Shown here one piece after another: positions 1 through 12,245 of a stretch of DNA of 64,000 nucleotides. Numbering within the stretch: the stretch's first letter is position 1; every line of letters starts with the position of its first letter. This stretch comes from Hemerocallis citrina (lineage: Eukaryota > Streptophyta > Magnoliopsida > Asparagales > Asphodelaceae): NCBI GenBank assembly GCA_017893485.1, contig JACEHZ010000597.1, positions 310,001 to 374,000 on the forward strand. The letters are read 5' to 3'. The notes beneath the pieces are model-generated. The model was not told where the DNA came from. It ran no database searches and saw only the letters and a list, made by a program, of their open reading frames with translations. Made by a program: the position numbers and the translations under genes.

Positions 1-639
1 ACAACTCCTTTAGTTGCACTTCTTCTACCTGCTGATGTCTTTTCTAGCTGTCTTCGTCTTCTCATTTTCTTCTCCAACATCATGTACCCCGTGCCTAAGT
101 GTATTTGAGGCCACAATCCTAACAACCACATGTTTCATGAATTTCTAACTTAAACATCATAATGACATTATTATGACAGAGAGTTCACTCTATAATAGCT
201 TTGATGCATGGGGAAAAAACATCCTCGAAATACATGATTTTCATGAATGGACCTTTTTATGACATGCAGATGCAGGTCAATGTAAATGTAAAGAATTGTA
301 ATCTAATTTGAAGGCCTACACTTTTTTCTTTGTAAGTGGGTATGCTTTAGCCACGGTTCTTATAGGTATGCTTTAGCCACCAAGAAAAATTTGGTATTGG
401 ATTACAATTGTTCCTATGCATGGACTATCGAAGAGAAAAACCATCCTACTATTACCCTTGGCCTAAAAATGCTAACCTATGGAATACTAGCAAATGCAGC
501 TGATGTTGGGTTTCTTCCATTTGTTGCAAGAACAATGGGAAAGTTCAGTGCATCACCCCTAACTTTCCCAGGTTTGTTAGCGTGTAAAATGGGAGATGCA
601 TTAATGTAAAGTTTTCTTCTAACGGATAACATTATAAAA
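1..639. other. Unassigned stretch
   Basis: No recognisable gene. A 72-codon open frame lies at 391-609 on the plus strand; it has no motif I recognise and no partner exon, so I do not call it a gene. The stretch may be part of the copia-like remnant that follows. Confidence 0.4.
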
Positions 640-1226
640 GTTCAAACTTCTTAGTTCCAAACCCCTCTAGATGACCTTAAGTGAATAATTCCCTTCTCAC
701 ACAACCATAATCGGTCAAACATTGGCTAAGGTAAAAACATAGCCCTCACAATAATGTAAATATAAAATATGAAATGACTACATACACCATGGTCACTGTG
801 AGAACCGCTTATATGACACTCACGTAACGATCCATGCAGCGTTCTCATGGTGGATCAGTCCAGTACATTATTACTTTAATACGTACCCATGTGAAGACTT
901 GATATCTCATATCCATGATCCGTGAGATATTGTTATCAGTCTATGCACATACTAGTCTCTATGTATTATTGTTGTCCTAATTCACAATAATATTTGACTA
1001 TGGACATTTAAGGATATTGTTCAGATTACAACCAATAGGATCTCACATCAAGTCATGCACTTAATGTCCCATTGTATTGAACCTACTATTCCAAGGACTT
1101 TATGATATTCATTTAATTACAATAAACAACACAATAAATAAAATGCCTCAGATATGAAATAAATGTCATGATGCAATGTAACTAGTAATGTCAATACACT
1201 ACTGGCCTCTAGGGCATACACCAACA
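640..1226 (-). mobile_element. Ty1-copia-like LTR fragment
   Basis: On the minus strand this begins TGTTGGTGTATGCCCTAGAG at 1226. That start (TGTTGG...TGCCCTAGAGG) is the known opening of SIRE/Angela-type copia LTRs. The edge at 1226 is clear. The other edge is approximate, and I found no matching target-site duplication, so this is a truncated or orphan LTR. No copia gag-pol is seen nearby. Confidence 0.55.
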
Positions 1227-1251
1227 ATAATATCTTCAAAACCACATCTAA

Positions 1252-1555
1252 TCTCTAATCTCTAATGGGACAATTTGCAGAGAAACCAACTTGACTGATC
1301 TAATCTTAACCACACATTTTTAAGTAGGAGTTATATTAACCATCTATTTACTCAATTATTGTCAGTTACCATAATACCCTCAAAGTTCAAATGTATTTAT
1401 GACATAATTATTTAAGAAAGTGTCATTCATATAAAATTAAAATTTTTGTGCCACTCTAGGCAGTTAAAATCAGTCTTTTGAACTAACCGGTCTATGAGCG
1501 ATTTGTGATTAATCGGTTAATTGGAAAATAATCGGGAATTAAATCGGAAAAATCG

Positions 1556-1608
<53 letters not shown>

Positions 1609-2350
1609 AAAATATGTATATCCTCATTATGTAGCAACCCTAAATCATAACATAAAACTATTATGAGATTATCAAATATGAACATATAGTTATAGAGAAA
1701 AAGAAGAAAGTACTTGGTTTGACCTGAGTTTGGATTCTGAATGTAGGTTGGGTCGGGTTTGCTCGTCGGTTCCATCAAACAAAAATAATCAGGGAGGAGC
1801 AGCGCCAACAGCAGGAGGAGGTACAACAGCTGCGGGTCGGATCAAGTATGCGACGACATAAGGGGAGCGATGGCAGGTCGGTGTTGGGTTTGCTCGAGGA
1901 AGAAGAAGAGAATCAGTTTTGGTTTGGGTATGCGCGAGGAAGAAAAAGATTGTAGTGACATGCTTGGTTTGGGTTTAAGCGAGGATCAGAAGAGGTTTGG
2001 ATTTTGGATTTGGATTTCAGTTTGGACCGGATTGAACCCGAATAAAGCAAATGAGTATGAAAATTAGAGAAAGAGATTTAATCGGTTAATCGACCACTTA
2101 AAATCAGCTGATTAACCACTAATCGAATGATTATACCCGATTAAATCGCTAACTATTGAAATATTATAAATCGCTAAAAGAGTAACCACTGAATTGTAGT
2201 GGGTAAAGAAAGGTCTCAAGTTCGAGGCCAGACTATGTCGTAGTATTTACTTTTTTTAATGTTGTGGTATTTACTTTTTTTTTAAAAAAATTGATAAAAT
2301 GTAAGAGCTTAATAAAAAAAAGGACATGCATCGGACGTGCTAATTGCTAG
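1252..2350 (+). mobile_element. Helitron, family 1, copy A (interrupted)
   Basis: It starts TCTCTAAT after an A and ends CTAG before a T, the hallmark of Helitron insertion between A and T. Its first 210 bases and last 150 bases match copy B at 7119-7473 in the same orientation. The 3' hairpin is decayed here. The middle (about 1465-2190) does not match copy B and is a later insertion. No RepHel protein, so non-autonomous. Confidence 0.7.
1465..2190. mobile_element. Insertion inside Helitron A with ATCGGTTAAT repeats
   Basis: This segment interrupts the homology between Helitron copies A and B. Its two ends carry inverted, degenerate copies of an ATCGGTTAAT-type motif (about 1490-1555 and 2075-2160), resembling the subterminal repeats of hAT-type elements. 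It contains a (TA)n tract at 1556-1605 and a purine-rich middle. Exact ends and TSD were not resolved; the hAT assignment is inference. Confidence 0.4.
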
Positions 2351-2752
2351 TATATTAAATTTCCATAACGTATAAATATCCAAGGTAAGCACCCATGCAG
2401 TAGTTCAACTTGAGGGTGGTTTGGTTAGTTGTAATGTTTATCCAATCTATGAAGATTATTATTTGGAAAAGAAATCTTTAAAAATAAGTTCTAAAAAGCG
2501 GTTTGTTTGGATATAGTTTTACTGTAGTATAGGATAGAAAGGAGAATTTTTTTTAGAAGCAGTAAAAAATTGTTGCAGAGTGTGAAATTCTTTTATTGAA
2601 TAATGTGAAGAGAGAGTAGAGAGAAATCAATTTAAAAACTCATGAATAGTGATTTTCCACTCTTTTTCTCTCATTTTGGCCGAAAAACAAAATGGGCTTA
2701 AAAGTGCTACAATACTCTCCCTCTAGGAAACCAAATTCAAGCCCTTTTCTCC

Positions 2753-2905
2753 GGCAAAATTTAAAAAAACGTCACAATAGTTTGGCGCTGTTTAAAAAAA
2801 CGTCACAAAACTTTTGACTTTTTAAAAAAACCGCACAAAGTTTAACTCTCAACTCACAGAGTTACCCAACCGTTAACTGGGTTATACGTGCACTGCACGT
2901 ACTCA
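2753..2905 (+). repeat. MULE-1 left terminal inverted repeat
   Basis: About 150 bp matched in inverse by 5725-5875, including the palindrome ACGTGCACTGCACGT near its inner edge (about 2887-2901). Confidence 0.8.
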
Positions 2906-3411
2906 AATTATGTGACAAAAATACCCCTGACCTAGTCCTTCTCCTTACCGTAAAAAATCCCCAAATCGCTGAACCCTAACTCATCGATCAAGAACGTGTT
3001 CCCAATTCGATGACACCCTGACTCTTCGATTCGTCAATAGCTCCCAAATCGAACAAGGTTGGTTGTGAAATTATTATATTTGTGTATGTTGGTATTGGTA
3101 TTGGTATTCTGATTTTGTTTGAACCAATTGAAAGTGTTGTTTGGGTGGACGAATTTGATAATTTTTTGGTTGTTAATGTGGTGTGGGACTAGATTTTTAT
3201 AATCAACGCATATATTCATCTTTCTTACTAGATCTGATGCTGTAATCGGAAGTGATTATTCTTTCCAAAAGCTCCATGTCAGGTTGAATCTTTATTTCAA
3301 CTTAAATCTATTATATAATTTTGATGTTTCCATGTCTCATATAATCTTTTTATTGTACAATTTAAATCTTTGCATACTTCTCTTGCAGATTCCACAATTT
3401 CGAAAGCTCCA

Positions 3412-3803
3412 ATGAGGAGGTTCACAAAGAATTGCAATGGAGGTGGAACCCTATTGTGTCATCACAAGGAGCCAGCAGTAGTGAAGATAGCCAGTACCCG
3501 TACCAATGCTGGAAGGTATTTCGCTGGCTGCCCAAATTGGGAAACTGATAATTGCCTTTTTTTAGGTGGGTAGAGATTGTGGGAGACAACAAGAGGGAGA
3601 AAGCACACTCTGATTTGATGGCGGAGAATGTGAAGATGAGTTTGGTAATTGAGGAAACAGCCAGTAGGTTAAAAAAATTGGAAGTGGAGTGCAACTCATT
3701 GCGTAAAAAGGAGGTCGATTTGAAGGTGAAGGAGGGAACAGTGAAGGGGTTTGCTTTGTCGTTGTTTGTATTTGTTTTGTTCATATTGTATGTCTTGAAA
3801 TAG
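3412..3803 (+). pseudogene. GRF-type zinc-finger protein remnant with coiled coil and C-terminal membrane segment
   Basis: The first frame reads a GRF-type zinc finger: a C-x-H pair, then the AGRYFAGC motif, then a later Cys followed by aromatic residues. A one-base shift near 3560 is needed to continue into FFRWVE, the normal end of this finger. After it come about 50 residues of charged heptad-like coiled coil and a final hydrophobic stretch (FALSLFVFVLFILYVL) that would span a membrane. Small GRF proteins of this build (finger, coiled coil, tail anchor) are common in plant transposons. Their biochemical role is not established; other GRF fingers bind nucleic acid. The frameshift makes a functional product unlikely. 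Confidence 0.6.
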
Positions 3804-4319
3804 CAGTATTGTACTGTTCAATGAATGTATCTTGATGACAATATAATCGATGTTTTTTGAAATGTGAACCATGGTTTAACTTGTCTGCTCGATGTTTATG
3901 AATAGTTGGGTTGTTTGCGGAGTTTCATTTGGTGCTTGTAATGTTAATAGATGCAGTGGTTATGATAAATAAAAGCAAATCTTTTCATTTTAGATGTAGT
4001 GTTTGAAATGTTAATAGATGTAGTGTTTATGAATGTTAGTAGATGTAGTTTTTGAAATGTTAATAGAAGTATAATGAAATGTTAATAGAAGTATAAAAAT
4101 GTTTAAAAAAACATCACAAAACTATTGTATTGTTTAAAAAAACAACACAGAACTATTATTCTGTTTTAAAAAGATAAGACACATACTAGTACATTATTTG
4201 AAAGGTTTAACTTCGATCGTAATATCATCTACAAAGTTATCAAATTCCAAAAAGATAAGACACATATACTAGTACATTATTTGAAAACAACATTGTATGG
4301 ATTGTTTACAAAACAACAA

Positions 4320-4710
4320 AAAAATTACCTTGCCTCTCCACAACCTCATTGCCGGAGTGTTCCACTGCCCCCAGCTGCGTATCACCAACAATTGAAGCAA
4401 CTTCTATAGGTTTTCCTTCAATTGGAACATCACCTACAAAGTTTTCAAAGTCCAACAAGATAAGATACATATATTAGTACGTTAATTCAAAACAAAATTG
4501 TATGCAAGGCTGTCGATAAAATTACCAAAAAAATACCTTCCATCACCACAACCTCAATGCCAGTTTGTTCCACTCCGCTCAACTGCGTATCATCAACAAT
4601 CGTGACAACTTCGATAGGCTTTTCTAGGACGGTAATATCATCTGCAAAGTTATCCAATTCCAACGAGAGAAGATAGATATATTAGCACATTAAATCAAAT
4701 TAACATTTAT
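4320..4710 (-). repeat. Degenerate duplicated exon-like units in MULE-1
   Basis: Blocks at about 4325-4500 and 4535-4700 are clearly related (shared stretches around ACAACCTCA, CAACTGCGTATC and TCCAA-AGATAAGA), and a third partial relative lies at 4740-4790. They lie directly downstream of the minus-strand transposase remnant and look like duplicated exon plus intron segments. Confidence 0.5.
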
Positions 4711-4716
4711 GTAGAG

Positions 4717-4995
4717 TTATGGAACAATATACACAGGTAACTTACCTTCCATCTCCACATCAACAATGCTGGTTTGTTCTACAAGACCCGTTCGATTATC
4801 AACATACAAATACACTTCACCAACATCGGGTTCCACATTGTGTTCATTCCACATCTCCTTAGTTTTGACATCATCATCTACCAACGTGAAATTGTAGGCA
4901 AAATCCCCTACTCCAATTTTGTAGTATACAAGATGTGACTCATTGTAATCACACACCTTCTTCAAGATGTTCTTCAACGCTTCCCATTTGGTCAA
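4717..4995 (-). pseudogene. MURA-like transposase N-terminus remnant (PB1-like)
   Basis: 92 residues containing a Y-K-IGVGDF...F-LVDDDVK-MW pattern and then a YLYVD strand. This resembles the PB1-like N-terminal domain of plant MuDR/MURA transposases, a fold assignment made from pattern only. No zinc finger, DDE catalytic core or SWIM finger follows on this strand, so this is a stub of the gene. It lies tail to tail with the GRF gene. Confidence 0.45.
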
Positions 4996-5724
4996 TTCAG
5001 GGATGACGAATCTATGTCCCCTTCTTCCCTCCCACGTATTTCCAAGTACGATTCTTCACAAAATACCCACTGCACTGGATGTTTAGGTTTAACATTATCC
5101 TGCATCACATCCAATTATTTGATTTAACAAATGAGATCAGACCTACACTCACAACATTATTCATCTCAAACGTCACATCTTTAAAACCACTGTTTTCTAT
5201 AACAACCAATGTTTTAAAAAAGCAAACTTGCTCAACACCCACAGCCCGACATCCCCTTTTCAAACCCCTACACCCACACCATATTAACCATATAAAACTG
5301 CTCAACAATGGTTCCCCACAACAGATTATTATCAAATTCAAAAAAGATTCATAATACAAAACCCACCAAATATAATGAAACCAACTTAACGAAAGGAAAA
5401 AATAGTAGAACTAACCTTCCTCGATAGCTCAACTTCGAATCGATCACAAAACACCCTCAGAAATTCCGACTTTCGACAGCTTTGCACACCACACAAATTG
5501 GGTAGAGGAATCGTTGAGTGAGGCACCTTCAATAGCTTCACCGCGTCTCCAATAGCTTGACAACGTCTCCAATTTGGGGCTTTCAGTGATAGGGAAACAA
5601 ATCGACAGCAATAGGCTCCGCAAATTAGGTTTTCTCCGATTTGGGTTTTTTTTTACGCTGACTAATTGGGGAAGAAGAGGCAGGGGAACGATTCGATCCC
5701 TATTAAATACAGGAGTATTTTGGT

Positions 5725-5875
5725 CAATTTATGTAAGTACGTGCAGTGCACGTATAACCCAGTTAACGTTTGGGTAACTCTGTGAGTTGAGAGTTAAACT
5801 TTGTTTTAAAAAGTCAGAGTTTTGTGACTTTTTTTAAACAGCACCAAACTATTGTGACGTTTTTTAAAATTTTGT
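5725..5875 (-). repeat. MULE-1 right terminal inverted repeat
   Basis: Inverse copy of the left TIR with a few substitutions; it contains the matching inner palindrome GTACGTGCAGTGCACGT near 5734. Confidence 0.8.
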
Positions 5876-5960
5876 CCCTTTTCTCCTAAACAAAACTATG
5901 AACAGTAATATTCCTAAGCAATCATTTCCATACAGTACTCCACTGAACCAAACCAGCCCT

Positions 5961-7118
5961 TACAAAACTAATAAGAACTCAGAAGTGTTATCCAATGGAG
6001 AGAAGTACGGTGTTACTATTTGCTAGCATAGAGTGAATCTACTGACTTTCAAATCATAAACATCAAGATCAAAATCCAAGTAGAATTTGGCACCAACCAA
6101 AAAAGATAAGTTAGAATCCGGATTTCTCAAAGGAAAAGCAAGAAGAATCGGTTTACTTTTCATATTACATTGCATTGTTGGCCACACATCTCTGTATGGC
6201 CTAAGTAACCATTGTCTGTTTGTCACTTGGAAACAAGCACCTCAAGTTCACAACTGTTGCCTAAAACCAATCTTTTGCCCATACTGCAATAAATGTTTTT
6301 TTTTTAATTTAAAAAACATCATGGGCAAAAGAAAGAAAACGTAAGCAAAAAAAATCAAACGGAATCTGCAAAATGACAACTGAATATATTTGCATTGCAT
6401 GAATGCAAAATGATGATTTCTTAGTTCAAACACCATCCTGGGTTAAAAGCTGGTGCACAATTTCCTAATTCCCTACAATCTCCAAGGTAATAAGCGTCAC
6501 TGTAAAATTTTTATAAATCCTTGGACGTTGGTGGTTAAGGCTTAACCACATTTTGTGCATTAAGTACCCAGAGATGTGATTAGCACTAACTCATGCTAGA
6601 GGGATGAAGATGAAATTGAGAATGTGCATGTAGCATTAGCTAGTTAAGGGTGTAACCCAAGCAGCAAAAACAGAAAGGAATGGAAGAAATTATTTTGCTT
6701 CTTTAGTTTAAATATTTAACATAGAAGTCTAGTTACAACAACCGAGCATTTATCGGAAAACAGGTTGGCCACATGATCCTATTCCCTAATCAACTCTGAT
6801 AAGGATCAAAGACATGAATCCTTTTCAGCATTCAGTTCTGTAATTCTGTTCAGGTTCTTTTTTTTTTTGTCAAATAAACACTATCACAAATCACACACAC
6901 ACACACACACAATAAAAGGAAAGAAAAGAAAACTCCAATTGCATCCAAACATCCCATTAAACTAGTTCTCCACATCTAATTCCCCATTTCCTCACCTAAT
7001 TACAAACATGCTAAGGGGAAAACTATTTGATGTCGAGCAAACACCATAAAACAAAGGAAAAATAGAAAAGAAAATAAAGCAATAAAATTGGTTACAACAT
7101 ACGTTGGTCATTTATATA
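5961..7118. other. Unassigned non-coding stretch
   Basis: No gene recognised. It contains a (CA)n microsatellite at about 6892-6912. Open frames on both strands are short and show no domain. Confidence 0.5.
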
Positions 7119-7473
7119 TCTCTAATATTATAATGGGAGAGTTGAGGTTGTCATTTGTAGACAACAAACCAACCATCTAATCTCAACCATTTATTTTTAA
7201 GTGGGAGTTATATTAACCATTCATTTATTCAACTATTTACTCCACTGGTGTTAGGTACCATAATACGCTCAAAGTTCAAATTTATTTAAGACATAATTAT
7301 TTACAAAAGTGACACTTACATAAAAAAAAGTTGAAGCCACTCGGGATAATTTGTACAGAGTATGTGATGAGTAATGGGAGGTCTAAGGTTCGAGACCAGA
7401 TTATGTCTTGGTATTTACTTCTACAATAAGAAAAAACAATATTAGGGCGTGCATCGCACATGCAGATTACTAG
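7119..7473 (+). mobile_element. Helitron, family 1, copy B (355 bp)
   Basis: It begins TCTCTAAT after A7118 and ends CTAG at 7470-7473 before a T. Ten bases upstream of CTAG is the hairpin GTGCATCGCAC (7449-7459), the expected Helitron 3' terminator. The whole body matches the two outer parts of copy A. Non-autonomous. Confidence 0.8.
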
Positions 7474-7975
7474 TGCAAATAAAAGTTGAACTCGGTGCCC
7501 ACTTTCTGTTTATAAAGCAGCAATATGATGGTGAGTTCTTCGACTCACAGGGATTTAAATTGTAAATTATGGAGCAAAGCGAATTACAGGCATACCTAAA
7601 CTAACACGAATTAAGTTTATTCCTTAGGATAAGCCAGTTGTTAATTCCCAAAAAAAAAAAAAAACATGTGCTGCCTGATCATTAGCACAAGTTAAATGAA
7701 GAAATTGGGATTAACAAAGCAAAGACTTTCATCAAAAAATGCAAAGAAGGTTTAAACAAAAATAGCATCCATAGAGAAAGTTAATAATCACTCTATTCTC
7801 TAGACCATCTGTTTGCATTTATAAACTACTAGGATAATTATATATCAGCATCCACACATAAGTCCAAAATAAAGTATAAGAAACACTCTGAACAATTGCA
7901 TGTACAAGCATTCAAATAATCAAATTATCATATATAGCCAAGTTGCAACTACTAAGTTCAAGTAAGAGATATACC

Positions 7976-8260
7976 TGACACGGAGTGTAAGTTGCTAAAG
8001 CTCCAAAAGTCGCTCTGCTATTTCCATTTTGTTAATCTCATCATCTTTCCATCCCATACACAGTTTTTTTAATGTTTTGCCCATATAATGTTCTTAATAC
8101 TAATCCCTTCAGCATCTTATAAAGTGCGCTCATCTCTAAAAACTTCTCCACCTGCCTCACCGTAAGGTCCATCACTCTATCAAACTCCTTCACGAACCTC
8201 CCAACACTACAAACAGCAAGGAAATCTGATGAGGACATCGTCTAGCATGGCTATTCTATC
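7976..8260 (-). pseudogene. Unidentified gene fragment
   Basis: A minus-strand frame of 65 codons (8238-8041) reads like genuine protein (VGRFVKEFDRVMDLTVRQVE then KFLEMSALYKMLKGLVLRTL), helical and well mixed in composition. A one-base shift at about 8050 would extend it by about 18 residues to a stop near 7994. A splice-donor-like CAG/GTATAT stands at 7976. I do not recognise the family. It may be a captured or decayed host exon; no partner exon was found. Confidence 0.35.
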
Positions 8261-9436
8261 AGCCTAATATTTTTATTTCAGTACTCGTTTGTTTTTGGCA
8301 ATTATAGCCATATGTAGTAGTTTTGCGATTTGCACCCTTTTCTTTTATGTATTAGAATATTTTTGAGATTTTATAATATTTTGAGATTTGTATCAAGATT
8401 TTTTTTGAGCCTATATATAGGCTTTGAGATTAATGAGAAGATATGCTATTCTTGATAGCTCTTTATCCCTCTTTTTGTGTGAGACAATTGAGAGAATTAT
8501 TAGGGTTTGTGAGAAGTCCTAATAAAATTTTAAGATTTGTGATAAACTCTTAAACTACCTCCAAAATCCCCAAATTAAAAAAATCCTAAACCCTAATCCC
8601 AACTCCAAACCCTAGCCCCTCTTCTCTCTCATTCTTCTTCTTCTTCTTTTTCTTCCTCCTGAATCCCGTAACCCACTCCCTCATTGCCAACAACCTCCAT
8701 CATCCTCCACCTCGACGCCATCCTCTCCCTTCCTCGTCGCCGTCGAACCATCCCCGAAATCCCCTGCTGCTCCTCCGTCGCCCTCACACCGTCGCACCAC
8801 CCGACCTTTTCGTCTTCTTCTACCTCTGCTCTGCTCCTCGACCACTGCAACCCACCACTCCTCGCCATCACCCTGATGCCTGCGACCCCACTGCAGCCTC
8901 GACGCTAGTGCCTTGCCACTGTGCGCGCAACCTCAACCCCCGCTCCTTGCCTCCCGCCGTCGTCGAGTCTCCACGACTGCCCCTCGCGGCCCCCATCAAC
9001 AGCCGCCCGCACCCCTAGTGCTTCCTATTGTTCAAATCCAACAACTTCACGACGTTTTCATCGCAACTCGGTATACTCTTTCCACTTTACAAATATTTGT
9101 ATTACTGCTTTATCATCTCTATAATATTATTCGATTTATCTGTCGTACACAAATATTGAGTGTGTGTTCTACTTGCCTATTAGTGTACAAATCTTTATTG
9201 AATATCTTACATACTAAAAACAATTAAGAATTATTGTTGATTGATAGGAGTGAACTTTTAATTGGGCTTGTTAAACTTAATTCAATTCTTGAAAATCCAT
9301 TGAACCGATTAACTGTTTTAATTCCGAACTTGGTCCGTTTTACACGTTGATAAAATTAATCATTTAAATTTCTTGGAATATTCTCTATTTAGGGTTAGTT
9401 TTACATCAAAATCCCCAACGCTTTTTTCCCCATTCC
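8261..9436. other. LTR-like and CT-rich stretch, no gene recognised
   Basis: At 8408-8420 there is a palindromic TATA-like CCTATATATAGG followed by text resembling the R region of a retrotransposon LTR. Downstream (8600-9030) is C- and CT-rich sequence, which gives long but meaningless proline/serine-rich frames on both strands. No domain is visible. Confidence 0.35.
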
Positions 9437-9620
9437 CGGCGTTTTGAAAACACCAGGATTAACCGCCCCGGCGTTTCAGAAAACACCGCCGCAAACGCCG
9501 TGTTTTCCCCGCCGGGGTAGCTTATAAGGATACCCCGGCGTTTGGAAACGCCATGATTGGGTAATTCTAATTTTATTTCATTTTTCATTAAACAACCTAT
9601 CCCGACGTTTGAAAACGCCG
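9437..9620. repeat. Cluster of short palindromes with a GGCGTTT core
   Basis: Four related near-palindromes occur in 184 bases, at about 9437, 9469, 9536 and 9603. Each is of the form GGCGTTT-spacer-AAACGCC; the best is GGCGTTTGGAAACGCC. The flanks are CCCCGGCG-type. The pattern parallels the palindrome arrays in the MULE-type elements at 17657-18530 and 46990-54308, but with a different core. No TIR or TSD could be assigned. Confidence 0.55.
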
Positions 9621-9949
9621 AGATGGGCTATGTATTGTTATTATTATTATTATTAAAGGTGGTTGTGGTTATGGTTGTGGTTGTTGTTATTGGAGATAAC
9701 AAATTGAAAAATACTTTAGAGCACAAATTCACAGGTAAATATCAATTGAAAAGTACGACACAAATTATACTTTGAGGTACGAATCTCATCTAATATATAA
9801 TTATAGCTGTTTGGGATATACAAATTTACAGGTAAATTCTCTCAAAAAAAATACAAGTAAATATCATGGAATACAAGCTACTATCACCTTCTGCACAATT
9901 AGAGAAAATACATTTATTAGAAAAGAGAAAATCTATTCATTAATGCTTA

Positions 9950-12245
9950 TGCACCACAAATAGGATTAGATGCACAAGCGAAAAATAAATTTTGGAAAGA
10001 TATTGATGAGATTACTCAAGGAGCACTCAAGTGAGAAATTATTTATAGGAGATTTCAATGGACATGTAAGAGAATATAACATGGGATAAGAGATGGTGCA
10101 TGGAGGATATGGATTTGGAAATAAGAACGATGGTGGAGAAGCGCTATTAGATTTTGCGGCTTCGTATGATCTTATGTTAGCAAATACTTATTTTAGGAAG
10201 AGAGATGAACATTTGATAACCTTTAAAAGTGGAGCAAATACGAGCCAGTTTGATTTTTTTCATCACTAGAAAGGTGGATCGCTTGACATGTAAAGATTGT
10301 AAAGTCATATAGGGAGAGTGTTAACCTCACAAAATAGATTAATGGGGTTGGATATTAAGATTGGGAAACACATATGTGCAAGGAAGAAGACTAGGAACCC
10401 AAAAATTAGATGGTGGAACTTGAAAGGAGAGAAGTTAGAGATTTTTTTAGATAAAGTCCTTAAAGAAACATCATGGAATTGAGAAGGGGAGTCAAATATA
10501 ATGTGGACTAAAATGTCTACGTACATAAGAGAAATTTCAAAGGAGGTACTTGGAAAATCTAAAGGTAGAGGGTTGATAATTAAAGAAACATAGTGGCGGC
10601 AAGAAAAAGTCTAAAATATTGTGAGAGAAAATAAGATCAACCTTCAAAATATGGCAAAATAGTAGAAATGAAGGAAAATTTGGAGAGATATAAGACCGTT
10701 AGAAAAAAATTTAAGATTGCGGTAAGAGATACAAAAGAAAAAACTTAAAATGATTTGTACACAAAATTAGGAATAAAAGAAGAAAATAACATTTATAAGC
10801 TTGCTAAACAAAGGGATAGGAAAATAAAAGATTTAGAGACAATTAGGTGTATTAAGAGCGAAAATTCAAGTGTCTTAGAAAAGATGAGAAAATTAAGAAA
10901 AGATGCCAAAATTACTTTAAGAAATTATTAAATAAAAAGGTTGTGGGCGACTTAAATATAAAGGACTCGAGGGAGAGTCGAGAACATATGTTTTTCTGTA
11001 GAATTAGGACTACAGAAGTTCGAAGTGCTTTAGGAATGATAAAAATAGGAAAAGCAAAAGGACCGGATGGTATACCTATTGAAGTTTGGAAGTGTCTTGA
11101 GGATGTATGAGCGAGTTGGCTAAGAAAATTATTTAATGGGATCTTGATGACTAAGAATATACCTGATGAATGGAGAAAGAGTATTTTAGTACCTATATAT
11201 AAAAATAAAGGAGATATATAAAGTTGCGCCAACTACCGATGGATTAAATTAATGAGCCATACGATGAAAATTTAGGAGAGTGATCGAACATAGACTGAGA
11301 CTTGAAACTACAGTGTCTGAGAATCAGTTTAGATTTATGCCTAAGAGGTCAATAATGGAAGCAATTTATGTATCGAGAAGACTTATAAAAAAAATATAGG
11401 GAGAATAAGAAAGTTCTACATATGGTGTTTATAGATCTCGAAAAAGTATATGATAAAGTCCCTAGAAACATAGTATGGTGGGTGGGTATATTGAGGTAAT
11501 TAAGGATATGTATGAAGGGACAAAGACCACAATTAGAACAACCACAGGAGAGACCAATGATGTTTCTATTAAAGTAGATTTATACCAAGGTTCGATTTTA
11601 AGCCCTTACCTCTTTGCTTTGGTTATGGATGAATTGACGCGAGAAATACAAGATGAGGTGCGTTGGTGTATGCTTTTTGCCAATGATGTCGTCTTAGTGG
11701 ACGAAACTAGAGCATGAGTCAAAGCTAAATTAGAACTGTGGAGAGAAATTTTAGAAGCTAGATGCTTTAGAATAAGCAGAACTAAAACAGAGTATATGAA
11801 GTGTAATTTTAGTGATATTCAGAACACAAGTGAGGACGTAGTGAAGCTTGATGGTTAAGAGATACCTAAGAAAGATCGTTTCCGATATTTAGGCTCGATT
11901 ATACAAAGAGAGAGAGAGAGAGAGATTTGTGAAGATGTTATACATAGGATCCAAGCAGGGTGGCTTAAGTGGAGAAGCGTCAGTGGTGTTTTGTGTGGTA
12001 GGCGTATACCTTTGAAGTTAAAGAAATTTTTTATAGAACGGTTGTTAGACCATCAATGACGTATGGAGCAGAATATTAGGCAGCAAAGAAACAACACGTC
12101 CAAAAAATGAGTGTAACGGAGATGAGAATGCTAAGATAGATGTGTGGTAAAACCAAGAATGACAGAATTAAAAACGAGTATATACGAGACATGCTAAAGG
12201 TAGCTCCTATTCAAGATAAGTTATTTGAGATTCAACTCGAATACT
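9950..12245 (+). pseudogene. L1-like LINE remnant (endonuclease and reverse transcriptase)
   Basis: Scattered frames give, in order, an endonuclease-type part (10030-10260) and the fingers and palm of a reverse transcriptase (about 11000-11720, with motifs GKAKGPDG, YQGSILSP and MLFANDVVLV). The part downstream of RT follows to about 12245 (RYLGSII, LKVAPIQDKLF). In L1-type enzymes the catalytic motif is F/Y-A-D-D; here it reads FAND, so the second catalytic Asp is lost. More than ten stops and shifts break the frame. No poly(A) tail or TSD was identified. Transposition would have been by target-primed reverse transcription when intact. Confidence 0.85.

Larger units (their letters stand above)
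2753..5875. mobile_element. MULE-1, 3.1-kb Mutator-like element with 11-bp TSD
   Basis: The ends are inverted repeats: GGCAAAATTTAAAAAAACG at 2753 and, inverted, ACAAAATTTTAAAAAACG from 5875. CCCTTTTCTCC is directly repeated at 2742-2752 and 5876-5886. An 8-11 bp duplication with long TIRs is typical of Mutator-like elements. Inside are a plus-strand GRF zinc-finger gene remnant and a minus-strand remnant like the N-terminus of MURA transposases. The catalytic transposase domain was not found, so the element looks non-autonomous now. Confidence 0.85.
2413..5960. mobile_element. Possible MITE split by MULE-1
   Basis: The motif AGGGTGGTTTGGTTAG at 2413 faces an inverted relative, AGGGCTGGTTTGGTT, read from 5960. 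Removing MULE-1 would leave a MITE-sized element of about 410 bp with TIRs of the TTTGGTT kind. No clean TSD is visible. Confidence 0.35.

Noticed and set aside
391..609. 72-codon frame
   Set aside because: No recognisable domain, no splice partner, surrounded by retroelement remnants.
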